A stretch of 42,141 nucleotides of DNA from an uncultured Bacilli bacterium (GCA_947632205.1 CANROK010000006.1:1-42141), one strand, 5' to 3'; shown: positions 26,684-34,754, counted from the stretch's first letter. The notes: generated by a model not told the origin, from the letters alone. Made by a program: numbers and translations.

Positions 26684-28492
26684 ATGTTAGAAGAATTTTT
26701 AAAAGAATATTTAAATATCGATAAATTAGAAGACATAATTAATATTAATGTCGATAATTTAACTAATGAAGGAAAATTATTTTATAATCTTGTGTGTGAT
26801 TATAATTTTAGTTTGGATGAAATATTACCAGAAATAATTTCAGAAATTAATTTACAAACGGGCTTTAGTTTTAGTGTAGAACATAAGAAAAAAGTATATT
26901 CATATAGTACAGAAGAAACTGCTCCCGCTCTTGCACCGGATGGTAGTGCTCAGACTTATTATGAAGATCATTATAATGTAGTTGATGCAATTATTTTAAA
27001 TGACCACTTAAATAATGTTAAATCTACTTTAACTGAAAAGGAAACAGTAAGAGAATTTACGCCAAGTAAATGGACGGTAAATTATAAATTAATTAATGAA
27101 GAAATACACGATTATATAAATATTAATAAGTTTAAAAACTCTAAATTTGGACCAATATTTGCAAAAATAATATATAATATTTTAATAAAACATTTAAAAA
27201 AGGAAGAAGATAAAGTAATAGGAATTTTTAAAGCTTATTATGAATTACAACTTCTAAATTCATTTAATAAATTAGAGAAAATTAAAATTAAGAAGAAAAA
27301 TTTAAAAAGCTCTTTAAATAAGATAAATATTAAAGAAGAAAAAATCCAAAAATATCAAAATAAAAGTGAAGAATTAATTAAAAAGATAGAAATATTAGAT
27401 AAAAAAATAGATTCTTTACCATCGTGTAGAGAGATTTGTGGAAAACATTCAGATCTAGAAAGATATAGCAATCCAACTTGTTTCAAAAGAATTAGCTTTA
27501 AAGATTTTTACAAAGATTCACCATATATATTTTATTTGGTTTCTTTAAATGGGGATTTAAATTTTGAAGTTAAAAGGGTTACTACAAATAAAATAAATGA
27601 ATGTGACAATTATAATTCTTATAAAATTGATGAAATAATACAAGATGATTATAATCCTTATGGTGTAAGTTTTAGAATGCGAGAGGGTGACTGGAATTAT
27701 TCAAAATATATATTTGTTTTTGTAGAATGGCCTAAGGAAATTTGTGAATTGATTTCTTTAAATAATGATTTAAAGAAATTATTAGCAAGTCATGGATGTT
27801 TTGATTTACATTATGATTTTGATCTTACAATTTATAATAATATTAAAAAGAAAATTTTAGATTATATAAATTTAGTTCCAAATAAATATGCTAAATTATT
27901 CGATAAAAATTATTGCATTTTACAATATTTAATTGGTGAGGAAGTAATAAAAACAATTGCTGAAAGAGATTATTTAATCCATTACATAGAACAAGCTAAT
28001 CTTTTTAATAAAAACTATAAAGGTGAAATGACTAGAATAGAATACTATAAAAAATTAAAAAAAGAATCTATGAAGAAATATCAAAATCGTTCATTTATTG
28101 GAGCAGATTTTTTACAAAGTGATGATGATACTATTTCAGATTATTTTCATCACCGAGATAATGGTTATTGTGAATTGAATGATTTTATTAGTTGGTTTCA
28201 AAATAGAATAATTGAATTTGATAATTTTTTTGATGAAATACCAAAATATAATACAAGAATGAATATGATTAAAGAACAACATAAATTAAAAGATGAAGAA
28301 TTTGAAATATATGAAAAATTAGAAGAAATTGAAAAAAATAAATGCTTACATAATGAAATAAAGAAACAAGTAAATGTAGAAAATAGGAATATAAAAGCTG
28401 AAAAGGAAATTCAAAGATATCTAATTTCACAAATTAATAAAATAAATGAACTCGATTATAAAGAAGAAATTAAACTTGCAAGAAAGAAATAA
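26684..28492 (+). CDS. Large unrecognised protein, 602 aa, strongly expressed
   Basis: It has a consensus promoter and CGGAGG before the ATG, so high expression is likely. The N-terminal ~50 residues (LEEFLKEYLNIDKLEDII, then LTNEGKLFYNLVCDYNFS) resemble the start of the protein at 25081. Residues 190-250 form a Lys-rich coiled coil. A central region (about 255-370) has several Cys and a beta-rich stretch (YIFYLVSLNGDLNFEVKRVT). The C-terminal ~130 residues are again helical and charged, ending KLARKK. No signal peptide, membrane segment or enzyme motif is recognised. Confidence 0.78.
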   Translation: MLEEFLKEYLNIDKLEDIININVDNLTNEGKLFYNLVCDYNFSLDEILPEIISEINLQTGFSFSVEHKKKVYSYSTEETAPALAPDGSAQTYYEDHYNVVDAIILNDHLNNVKSTLTEKETVREFTPSKWTVNYKLINEEIHDYININKFKNSKFGPIFAKIIYNILIKHLKKEEDKVIGIFKAYYELQLLNSFNKLEKIKIKKKNLKSSLNKINIKEEKIQKYQNKSEELIKKIEILDKKIDSLPSCREICGKHSDLERYSNPTCFKRISFKDFYKDSPYIFYLVSLNGDLNFEVKRVTTNKINECDNYNSYKIDEIIQDDYNPYGVSFRMREGDWNYSKYIFVFVEWPKEICELISLNNDLKKLLASHGCFDLHYDFDLTIYNNIKKKILDYINLVPNKYAKLFDKNYCILQYLIGEEVIKTIAERDYLIHYIEQANLFNKNYKGEMTRIEYYKKLKKESMKKYQNRSFIGADFLQSDDDTISDYFHHRDNGYCELNDFISWFQNRIIEFDNFFDEIPKYNTRMNMIKEQHKLKDEEFEIYEKLEEIEKNKCLHNEIKKQVNVENRNIKAEKEIQRYLISQINKINELDYKEEIKLARKK

Positions 28493-28520
28493 GACATTTT
28501 TTAAAATTAATGAAATATGC

Positions 28521-28549
28521 TTGTAAAAAGAGGATTTATTTGATAAAAT
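28521..28549 (+). promoter_or_regulatory. Promoter of rpsB-tsf
   Basis: TTGTAA (28521-28526), 17 bp, TAAAAT (28544-28549), with TGA extension at 28541-28543. Confidence 0.75.
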
Positions 28550-28556
28550 ACTCTTG

Positions 28557-28660
28557 GCTGTTAAAGTCAAATAAACATTAGTTTTTAGTACAGGCCGAGT
28601 GCTATTAATAGTGGTATCTGTATGTTTAAAAAAACTAAGAAGATGAAACGAAAGGAAGAG
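28557..28660 (+). promoter_or_regulatory. Structured 5' leader of rpsB, candidate autoregulatory RNA
   Basis: The ~110-base leader can fold into a multi-part structure: TTAGTTTTT (about 28579-28587) with AAAAACTAA near 28630-28638, inner ACAG/CTGT, and an apical GCTATTAATAGT hairpin. Long structured leaders in front of rpsB often bind ribosomal protein S2. That role here is inferred from position and structure. No terminator is visible, so control would be at translation. Confidence 0.45.
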
Positions 28661-28669
28661 TGATTTATT

Positions 28670-29701
28670 ATGGCCGTAGTTTCTATGAGTTATTTATTAG
28701 AAGCTGGAGTTCATTTTGGCCATCAAACTAAAAGATGGAATCCAAAAATGAAAGAATATATCTTTACAGCAAGAGAAGATATATATATTATTGACTTGCA
28801 AAAAACCCAAAGTTTGTTAGAGGAAGCATTTAATGAGATTAAAACTATTGCTGAAAATGGTGGAAAATTCTTATTTGTTGGAACTAAAAAACAAGCTCAA
28901 GAAGTATGTGTTGAAGAAGCAACACGTAGTAAATCTTTCTATGTAACTGAAAGATGGTTAGGAGGAACCCTTACTAATTTCCGTACAATTCGTCGTCGTG
29001 TAAAACGTTTAGAAGAAATTGAAGAAATGGAAAAAGAAGGTAAATTTGCATTACTTCCTAAAAAAGAAGTTATTGGACTTAAGAAAGAATATGATAAGTT
29101 AAATAAGATTCTATGTGGTATTAGAGAAATGGATAAATTACCACAAGCATTAATCGTTGTTGATCCTAAAAAGGAATACAATGCTGTTAAAGAAGCTAGA
29201 AAATTAAAAATACCTGTATTTGGTATAGTTGATACTAATGGCGATCCAGATGATGTAGATTTTGTTATTCCAGGTAATGATGATGCAGTTCGTTCTATTA
29301 AAGTTATGCTTGGTGTACTTAATAATGCTATTTGTGAAGCTAATGGTCTTGAAATGGTTGATTACATTAGTGAAGAAGATAAAAAAGGTACAACTAAAGA
29401 AGAAGTTAGAATGGAAGAATTAATCAAATCTGATAAATTTAATAGTGCTAAGAAAGATGATTTAGAGGAAGAAAAGCCAGTTAAAGAACATAAAGATTTT
29501 AAGAAAAATAATCATAAAAAAGAAAATAATGAAAATAAAGAAGAAATTAAAGAAGAAATAAAAAAAGAAAATAAAGATGAAAAAAATAGTAGTGATTTAG
29601 AATCTATGACAATTGCTGAACTTAAAGCCAAAGCAAAAGAAGCAGGAGTTAAAGGTTATAGCACTATGAAAAAAGAAGAATTAATTAATAATTTAAAATA
29701 G
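28670..29701 (+). CDS. rpsB: 30S ribosomal protein S2 with C-terminal SAP-like tail
   Basis: Residues 1-235 are standard S2: [85 protein letters not shown]. The 343-aa protein is then about 100 residues longer than most S2. A Lys/Glu-rich low-complexity linker (about 245-305) leads to a 35-residue end with [20 protein letters not shown] and [10 protein letters not shown], which fits a SAP/Rho-N-like nucleic-acid-binding helix-loop-helix. GAAAGGAAGAG precedes the ATG. It is co-transcribed with tsf, the usual order. Confidence 0.95.
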   Translation: MAVVSMSYLLEAGVHFGHQTKRWNPKMKEYIFTAREDIYIIDLQKTQSLLEEAFNEIKTIAENGGKFLFVGTKKQAQEVCVEEATRSKSFYVTERWLGGTLTNFRTIRRRVKRLEEIEEMEKEGKFALLPKKEVIGLKKEYDKLNKILCGIREMDKLPQALIVVDPKKEYNAVKEARKLKIPVFGIVDTNGDPDDVDFVIPGNDDAVRSIKVMLGVLNNAICEANGLEMVDYISEEDKKGTTKEEVRMEELIKSDKFNSAKKDDLEEEKPVKEHKDFKKNNHKKENNENKEEIKEEIKKENKDEKNSSDLESMTIAELKAKAKEAGVKGYSTMKKEELINNLK

Positions 29702-29717
29702 AAAGGGTAATTAAGAT

Positions 29718-30599
29718 ATGAATATTACTGCTAGTATGGTTAAAGAATTAAGAGAAACATCTGGGGCTGGCATGATGGATTGTAAAACTGCTCTTACTGA
29801 ATGTAATGGCAATATGGAAGAAGCAATGAATTACTTAAGAGAAAAAGGTATTGCTAAATCTGCAAAAAAAGAAAGTCGTATTGCTGCTGAAGGTCTTGCT
29901 AATATTTATGTTGATGGTAATAAAGCTGTTATTTTAGAAGTTAATTCAGAAACAGACTTTGTTGCTAAAAATGAAGAATTTATAAATATGATTGATGTAA
30001 TTGGTAAGACACTTTTAAAAAGTGATGCTAAAACTCTAGAAGAAGCAAATAATTTAACAACTGAAAATAATGGCACAATTTCTGAATACATTGTTGCAAT
30101 GGTTGCTAAAATTGGTGAAAAATTATCTTTTAGAAGATTTGAAATAGTTAATAAAACTGATTCGGAAGTATTTGGTTCTTACTTACACATGGGTGGTAAA
30201 ATTGCATCTTTAGTTGTTTTAGAGGGCGGAAATGAAGACGTTGCTAAGGAAGTAGCTATGCAATCTGCTGCTATGAGACCTCAATATTTGAATGCAGCTA
30301 GTGTTCCTGCCGATGTTTTAGAAAATGAAAGAAAAATACAAAAAGAATTAGCTATAAATGAAGGCAAACCAGCTGATATTGCAGAAAAAATGGTTGAAGG
30401 AAGAATTAAGAAGTTTTATAAGGAAATTTGTTTAGTTGAACAACCTTTTATTAAAGATGGCGATTTATCAGTTGCTGATTATGTAGCTAAAAATGGTGGA
30501 GAAGTAATAAAAATGGTTCGTTATGAAGTTGGCGAAGGTATGGAAAAAAGAAATGATAATTTTGCTGAAGAAGTAATGAATCAAGTTAAAGGAAAATAA
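29718..30599 (+). CDS. tsf: Elongation factor Ts
   Basis: Nucleotide exchange factor for EF-Tu. The signature MVKELRETSGAGMMDCKTAL is at the N-terminus, followed by NGNMEEAMNYLREKGIA and EVNSETDFVAKNEEF, and the two exchange-core subdomains, with the terminal GEGMEKRNDNFAEEVMNQV. 293 aa is normal. AGAAAGGG precedes the ATG. It follows rpsB by 16 bases. Confidence 0.96.
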   Translation: MNITASMVKELRETSGAGMMDCKTALTECNGNMEEAMNYLREKGIAKSAKKESRIAAEGLANIYVDGNKAVILEVNSETDFVAKNEEFINMIDVIGKTLLKSDAKTLEEANNLTTENNGTISEYIVAMVAKIGEKLSFRRFEIVNKTDSEVFGSYLHMGGKIASLVVLEGGNEDVAKEVAMQSAAMRPQYLNAASVPADVLENERKIQKELAINEGKPADIAEKMVEGRIKKFYKEICLVEQPFIKDGDLSVADYVAKNGGEVIKMVRYEVGEGMEKRNDNFAEEVMNQVKGK

Positions 30600-30623
30600 A
30601 AGTTGGTTTGGCCAACTTTTTTT
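30599..30623 (+). terminator. Intrinsic terminator of rpsB-tsf
   Basis: AAAGTTGG (30599-30606), loop TTTGG, CCAACTTT (30612-30619) and a T run to 30623, overlapping the tsf stop codon. Confidence 0.9.
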
Positions 30624-30673
30624 ATATAATAAGAAAGTCATACAAAAAAATATCGAATAAAATAAGCAAACAA

Positions 30674-30907
30674 ATGGCGAAGAAGAAAGAACAAGCAAGC
30701 AAAAAGGCAAGATATATATTATCTTACCGAAAATTTTTCTTCTTTCCTTTCGATGAAAAGATTGATATCTTATTTAAGGATGTTCATAATACCATTTATT
30801 CTATTTTAAATGAATCTTATAAATTTTCTAAAAAAGCAAAAAAGCTTATAAAAAATGTTGTGCTGCAAACAAATGTATGCTATAATTTAAATGTAAAGGG
30901 GGTATGA
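30674..30907 (+). CDS. Doubtful small ORF between tsf and the tnpB remnant
   Basis: An ATG at 30674 opens 77 codons (MAKKKEQASKKARYIL at the start, basic and Phe-rich). There is no ribosome binding site, and its last 16 codons run across the promoter of the tnpB remnant. It may be the 5' part of a gene cut by the transposon or simply chance coding. No family recognised. Confidence 0.25.
   Translation: MAKKKEQASKKARYILSYRKFFFFPFDEKIDILFKDVHNTIYSILNESYKFSKKAKKLIKNVVLQTNVCYNLNVKGV
30858..30886 (+). promoter_or_regulatory. Promoter of the tnpB remnant
   Basis: TTGTGC (30858-30863), 17 bp, TATAAT (30881-30886), then AAAGGGGG before the ATG at 30911. The layout is typical for the 5' end of IS200/IS605-type tnpB genes in Gram-positive bacteria. 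Confidence 0.55.
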
Positions 30908-30910
30908 ATT

Positions 30911-31123
30911 ATGTTAATTAATCGAGCTTATAAATTTAGAATGGAAATAGAGAGAGATTTAAATGCAAGTATAAACATAATGTATGAAGGAATAATACAA
31001 AATTATATTTAAAAAAAATAAAGAAGTACGGTAGCGACTATCGGAAATATGGCCTATGGAGGAGTAAAATCCAATGAAGTAGGAAATAAAGGCCGTGAGG
31101 CATTTAGAAAGAAAACAAAATAA
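30911..31123 (+). pseudogene. tnpB: Internally deleted tnpB (IS200/IS605 family) remnant
   Basis: The frame starts MLINRAYKFRM, the usual TnpB N-terminus, and after only 11 residues jumps to EIERDLNASINIMYEG, the conserved TnpB C-terminal motif (DRDLNASINIL). About 330 codons containing the RuvC-like domain are missing. After stops at 31010 and 31019 the same frame continues with TVATIGNMAYGGVKSNEVG and ends GREAFRKKTK at 31121, resembling the end of many TnpB proteins. No nuclease can be made. The promoter and ribosome site are still intact. Confidence 0.75.
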
Positions 31124-31156
31124 TTTTAATTATTGAGTTTTACTTTTTGTCCTAAT

Positions 31157-31185
31157 TTGACACTTTTAATTAAATGTGTTAATAT
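31157..31185 (+). promoter_or_regulatory. Promoter for the gene at 31206
   Basis: TTGACA (31157-31162), 17 bp, TAATAT (31180-31185) with TGT extension at 31177-31179. Confidence 0.75.
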
Positions 31186-31205
31186 GGCTGCAAGTAGGAG
31201 AATTT

Positions 31206-31742
31206 ATGGATATAAGTAAAAGAAATAAAAAAGTAGCTAAAATTAATGATCTTATAAAAAAAGAAGAAGAAAAACTAAAAGAATTATTACGTAATGAGTA
31301 TTATGAAAAAATAGCCCTAGAAATAATTGATTTATGTAATAATTGTTTAAATGATATGAAAAGTAAAAATAAAGGAGAACCATTTACAAAGTATTCGGCA
31401 TATATAAATTATAAACCAGTATTGTTATCAAATATTACAGAACAATCTAATTATATATGTTATGATGATAATATTAATATTCAATTATATTATGAATTTG
31501 CGGTTCATCCATATTATATAAAGAATAAAACATTTCCTCTTGATTGTGATTTTGAATATTTAAATAACATTTTAAAGAAAGATAATATTAATTTATCTTT
31601 AGAATCATTTACTGGTAAATCAGTATATAATTCTCAAAAAGATGTTAATAAAATGGTAGTATCAATAATTGGCTTTAATAAGACATTAATTAATGAATCT
31701 AAATTAAAACGAATTAAGAGAGAGAAAGTTAAGAATAAATAG
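31206..31742 (+). CDS. Unrecognised protein, 178 aa
   Basis: ATG at 31206 with TAGGAG at 31195-31200. A GTG at 31176 lies inside the promoter and was rejected. The protein starts with a Lys-rich coiled coil (residues 5-35), then contains three Cys (LCNNCLNDM, YICYDD) and a C-terminal half with mixed strands ending KREKVKNK. No family recognised. Single gene between its promoter and the rplS promoter. Confidence 0.72.
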   Translation: MDISKRNKKVAKINDLIKKEEEKLKELLRNEYYEKIALEIIDLCNNCLNDMKSKNKGEPFTKYSAYINYKPVLLSNITEQSNYICYDDNINIQLYYEFAVHPYYIKNKTFPLDCDFEYLNNILKKDNINLSLESFTGKSVYNSQKDVNKMVVSIIGFNKTLINESKLKRIKREKVKNK

Positions 31743-31751
31743 TATTTTTAC

Positions 31752-31780
31752 TTGAACTATAAAATAAATCATGGTATAAT
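31752..31780 (+). promoter_or_regulatory. Promoter of rplS
   Basis: TTGAAC (31752-31757), 17 bp, TATAAT (31775-31780). Confidence 0.8.
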
Positions 31781-31786
31781 GTAATA

Positions 31787-31855
31787 CGTCCCAAAAGGTA
31801 TGTAATCCGCTTAAACTAAATATATTTTAATGATTGCAGTAAAATTTTTATTTAG
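31787..31855 (+). promoter_or_regulatory. Candidate L19 leader RNA
   Basis: The ~70-base leader before rplS can form a hairpin TACgT..AtGTA around CCCAAAAGG at its start. Structured L19 leaders are known upstream of rplS in many Firmicutes. I cannot confirm the consensus by eye. Confidence 0.35.
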
Positions 31856-31869
31856 AAAGGAAGATGAGA

Positions 31870-32211
31870 ATGGCTAATTTAGTTGACAAAATTAATGCTC
31901 GCCATATCCGCAATGATATTCCTGAATTTCGTGTAGGAGACACAGTTCGTGTTGATGTTTGGGTAAAAGAAGGAAAAAAAGAAAGAATCCAAGCTTTTGA
32001 AGGATTAGTAGTTGCTAAAAGAAGCGGTGGTGTATCTGAAACATTTTCAGTACGTAAAACTTCTTCTGGTGTTGGTGTAACAAGAATATTCCCTGTTAAT
32101 GCTCCAACTATTGATAAAATAACAGTTATTAAAAAGGGTAAAGTTAGAAGAGCAAAACTTAACTTTATTAAAAACATGCGTAATGAATATAAAGTTAAAG
32201 AAAGAAATTAA
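31870..32211 (+). CDS. rplS: 50S ribosomal protein L19
   Basis: Ribosomal protein at the 30S-50S interface. Motifs: IPEFRVGDTVRVDVWVKEG, RIQAFEGLVVAKRSGG, SETFSVRKTSSGVGVTRIFP, and KGKVRRAKLNFI. 113 aa is the normal length. ATG 31870 was chosen because it is 9 bases after AAAGG. An earlier in-frame ATG at 31864 is only 3 bases after it. Confidence 0.96.
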   Translation: MANLVDKINARHIRNDIPEFRVGDTVRVDVWVKEGKKERIQAFEGLVVAKRSGGVSETFSVRKTSSGVGVTRIFPVNAPTIDKITVIKKGKVRRAKLNFIKNMRNEYKVKERN

Positions 32212-32229
32212 GGCATTATGCCTTTTTTT
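32210..32229 (+). terminator. Intrinsic terminator of rplS
   Basis: AAGGCA (32210-32215), loop TTA, TGCCTT (32219-32224) and T to 32229, overlapping the stop codon. Confidence 0.8.
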
Positions 32230-32254
32230 AATGGTTAAAATTATTTGAAAAATA

Positions 32255-32283
32255 TTGAATTATGTTAAGTTGTACTATATAAT
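32255..32283 (+). promoter_or_regulatory. Promoter of lepB
   Basis: TTGAAT (32255-32260), 17 bp, TATAAT (32278-32283). Confidence 0.75.
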
Positions 32284-32311
32284 TATAATGGCTAGAATAT
32301 TTGGAGGAAAA

Positions 32312-32797
32312 ATGAAAATCATAAAAGAATTATTACCTTATTTTATTATTATTTTAGTTGTTGTTTTAATTAGAACATTTATTGTAACGCCAGTTATTGT
32401 AAATGGTCCAAGTATGAAACCAACCTTACAAGGTAATGAAATAATGCTTTTAAAAAAATATGATACTAATTATGAAAGATTCGATATTGTTGTAGTTAAT
32501 AAAAGTGTATATGGTGAAAATTTAATTAAAAGAGTTATTGCTCTTCCTGGGGAAACTATTGAATATAAACATAATAAATTATATATAAATGATGAAATTG
32601 TTGATGATCCTTTTGGAACAGGAAAAACTGGGAATATTCAAAAAATTACTTTAGGAAAAGATGAATATTTTATAATGGGTGATAATAGAGAAAATTCTAC
32701 TGATAGTAGAAAGATTGGTGTAATTAAAAAAAGAGAATTAGAGGGTACAGTTAATTTCATTTTATATCCATTTAATACATTTGGTAAAGTAAAATAA
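32312..32797 (+). CDS. lepB: Type I signal peptidase
   Basis: Membrane protease that removes signal peptides. One N-terminal membrane segment (about residues 8-21) precedes the Ser motif VNGPSMKPTL (Ser34), the Lys motif LIKRVIALPG (Lys73), and MGDNRENSTDSR. The Ser-Lys dyad is complete. 161 aa fits the short Gram-positive SipS type. ATG 32312 follows GGAGG. A TTG at 32255 overlaps the -35 box and was rejected. Confidence 0.94.
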   Translation: MKIIKELLPYFIIILVVVLIRTFIVTPVIVNGPSMKPTLQGNEIMLLKKYDTNYERFDIVVVNKSVYGENLIKRVIALPGETIEYKHNKLYINDEIVDDPFGTGKTGNIQKITLGKDEYFIMGDNRENSTDSRKIGVIKKRELEGTVNFILYPFNTFGKVK

Positions 32798-32810
32798 AAG
32801 GATGGTTAAA

Positions 32811-33152
32811 ATGATACATAATATGAAACTTAATAATGAACCATTTGAAAAAATCAAAAATGGAACTAAAATAATTGAAATGCGATTATATGATGAAAAA
32901 AGGCAATTATTAAAAATAGGTGATTTAATAGAATTTACTAATATTCTTTCTAATGCAAAAATAGTGGTTATTGTCGATGAATTATTTAAATATGCTAGTT
33001 TTGCTGATTTATATCAAAATCATGATAAAAAAGATTTAGGATATAGTGAAGAAGAAATTGCTAATCCAAGTGATATGGAAAAATATTATTCTAAAGAAGA
33101 ACAAAAGAAATATGGTGTATTGGGTATTAAATTTCATCTTAAAAAAGATTAG
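32811..33152 (+). CDS. ASCH-domain protein
   Basis: Small ASCH-fold protein. It has the pattern MKLNNEPFEKIKNGTKIIEM, then RLYDEKRQLLKIGDLIEFTN, and near the end MEKYYSKEEQKKYGVLGIKF, as in Firmicute ASCH proteins. The fold is related to PUA and thought to bind RNA or modified nucleotides. The ATG at 32811 has AAAGGAT at suitable spacing. The ATG at 32802 touches it and was rejected. It follows lepB by 13 bases, so the two share a transcript. Confidence 0.85.
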   Translation: MIHNMKLNNEPFEKIKNGTKIIEMRLYDEKRQLLKIGDLIEFTNILSNAKIVVIVDELFKYASFADLYQNHDKKDLGYSEEEIANPSDMEKYYSKEEQKKYGVLGIKFHLKKD

Positions 33153-33192
33153 TTGTTTTTTATTTTAAATTATAAATCAAATAGGAGGATTT

Positions 33193-33330
33193 ATGATTAA
33201 GAAAGCTTTAGTATTCATAATGGATGGTTTAGGAGATAGACCAATAAAAGAATTTGATAATAAAACACCACTTGAATACGCATACACTCCTAATTTTGAC
33301 AAATTAGTTAGGAATCTCAATGTGGTTTAA
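33193..33330 (+). pseudogene. apgM: Fragment of apgM, cofactor-independent phosphoglycerate mutase
   Basis: An intact AGGAGGAT and ATG start an ApgM-type N-terminus: KKALVFIMDGLGDRPIKEF, then NKTPLEYAYTPNFDKLV, where the Asp of MDGLGD is the metal ligand. After 45 residues the frame ends at 33328, versus about 400 aa for the family. The downstream DNA encodes a different protein in another frame, so the gene was cut by a rearrangement rather than a point mutation. Confidence 0.8.
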
Positions 33331-33586
33331 TGTAGGATATAATTTAAAAAGCGAATTTTCCAAAGCTTTATCAAATCTTTTCCCTTATGAATTTACATTT
33401 GCTGGTGAACATTTATGTAGTATTGAAGCGTTTTTTCAAGGAATTAAAATTAAAGATAAAAATATTCAAAAATATGCTTTTAAATATAGTGGCATCGATG
33501 CAAATAGTTTAAAAGCTGCAAGTGATTTTAATTGGCAAGAAACGGGAACAATTTATTGGAAAGGAAGAAAAATTAGTAAGAATTAA
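33320..33586 (+). pseudogene. Truncated NADAR (YbiA-like) domain gene
   Basis: The 88-residue frame contains NVGYNLKSEFSKALSNLFPY, EFTFAGEHLCSIEAFFQGIK and WQETGTIYWKGRKI, which fit the first part of NADAR/YbiA-like proteins (N-glycosidases acting on riboflavin intermediates or ADP-ribose). The family usually runs to ~150 aa, and the last ~60 residues are missing or degraded. The start overlaps the end of the apgM fragment, showing the join of two unrelated pieces. Confidence 0.65.
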
Positions 33587-33639
33587 TTCTTCTTATACAA
33601 GTAAAATGTAGAAGATTGTTTAACTAAAGTTTTAATAAA

Positions 33640-33777
33640 TGGATAGCTTATAATATATACAACATTAATTTAAATGAAGTTAGGGAATGGATGAGAAATA
33701 CTTTTGAAAAAGAATATAATGATTTAAGTGAAAAAACAAAAGAAAGTTTTAAAGAAAGGTACATTTCAGATTTGTAA
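33640..33777 (+). pseudogene. 3' remnant of an unidentified gene
   Basis: A frame without start reads WIAYNIYNINLNEVREW, then MRNTFEKEYNDLSEKTKESF, ending YISDL at TAA 33775. Codon use is gene-like, but no promoter or start is present. It looks like the tail of a gene lost by rearrangement. Confidence 0.4.
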
Positions 33778-33855
33778 AATAGTACTAGGTGATTAATTAA
33801 TAATTTATAAGGAAGTAAAAATATGAATAAAAATATATGAAAAGGAGATGATAAA

Positions 33856-34539
33856 ATGGCAAAAGATTTAATGATTAGAAGCAGTGCTGAAGAGTTTATT
33901 ACTTTTAAAATACAAGAAAAAGATAAAGGTATTCAAGTAAGATATGAAAATGAAACTTTATGGATGACTCAAAAAGCAATGGCTGAATTATTTGATGTTC
34001 AAAGACCAGCTATTACAAAACATTTGAATAATATTTTTAAAGAAAATGAATTGGATAGAAAATCAGTATGTTCCAAAATGGAACATACTGCTGAAGATGG
34101 AAAAAAATATCAAACAGAATATTATAATTTAGATGCAATAATTTCTGTAGGATACAGAGTGAATTCAATTAGGGCTACTCAATTTAGAAGATGGGCTACT
34201 AGTGTTTTAAAGACTTTTACGATTCAAGGTTATGTATTAGATAAAGAAAGAATGAAAAACGGTTCTTTTATTGATAAAGATTATTTTGAAAAGTTACTTG
34301 AAGAAATAAGAGAAATAAGGTTATCGGAAAGAAGATTTTATCAAAAAGTAACAGATATATATGCAACAAGCATTGACTATGATTCTAAATCTCCTCTTTC
34401 TATAGATTTTTTTAAAAAAGTTCAAAATAAAATGCATTATGCTGTTTCAAAACAAACTGCTGCCGAAATAATATATGATAGAGTAGATGCTGATAAAGAC
34501 CATATGGGCTTAACATCATGGCTTGTGTATGCGAAATGA
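33856..34539 (+). pseudogene. rhuM: RhuM-family gene, 5' part, split by the mobile element
   Basis: ATG 33856 follows AAGGAGATGATA. The product matches RhuM (virulence RhuM family) with VRYENETLWMTQKAMAELF, then the helix-turn-helix stretch QRPAITKHLNNIFKENEL, TEYYNLDAIISVGYRVNS and RRWATSVLKTFTIQGYVLD, ending DHMGLTSW. After Trp at 34519-34521 the frame enters the element and stops after LVYAK (TGA 34537-34539). RhuM proteins normally continue KNxPxGKIxxSDVxIAKNYL, which is found at 42069 on the far side of the element. The truncated product keeps the putative DNA-binding part, so a shortened protein could still be made. Confidence 0.88.
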
Positions 34540-34545
34540 CACGAC
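34508..34545. other. attL (left junction)
   Basis: rhuM sequence TTAACATCATGG meets element sequence starting CTTGTGTATG. The shared core with attR is TGG (34519-34521). Ten bases inside the element is the arm CGAAATGACAC (34532-34542), which mirrors GTGTCATTACG at the other end with one mismatch. Confidence 0.8.
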
Positions 34546-34670
34546 AAATAAAAATAATTGATTTGCTTTATTTTAAAGGAAAAACAGAGAATAATCATAT
34601 AACACTAGAAACAAATAAAAATAGTAAAAATGAATATGATTTTAACATAATGGTATCAATAATAAAATAA
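34536..34670 (+). other. 44-codon open frame, probable lost C-terminus of the integrase
   Basis: An open frame MTRQIKIIDLLYFKGK...VSIIK runs from the attL arm to TAA at 34668. It has no ribosome site. When the two ends are joined at the TGG core, the integrase frame reads from GTG 42065 through GCT TGT GTA TGC GAA straight into this frame, giving a recombinase about 603 aa long. I read it as the 3' end of the integrase gene in the circular form, not as a separate gene. Confidence 0.6.
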
Positions 34671-34754
34671 TATATATGTCCTCAATGATACTAAAATCCA
34701 AGAATAATAAAGTAATTAAGTATAATTAAAATTAAGTTTTGAGATTAGTGTATG

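Noticed and set aside
30608-30673. Upstream extension of the small ORF before the tnpB remnant, from TTG 30608
   Set aside because: The start lies inside the tsf terminator hairpin and has no ribosome binding site.
31176-31205. GTG 31176 as start of the 178-aa gene
   Set aside because: It lies within the -10 region of a good promoter, so it would not be on the transcript. ATG 31206 has TAGGAG.
31864-32177. Minus-strand frame opposite rplS
   Set aside because: It covers a clear L19 gene and shows no start signals of its own.
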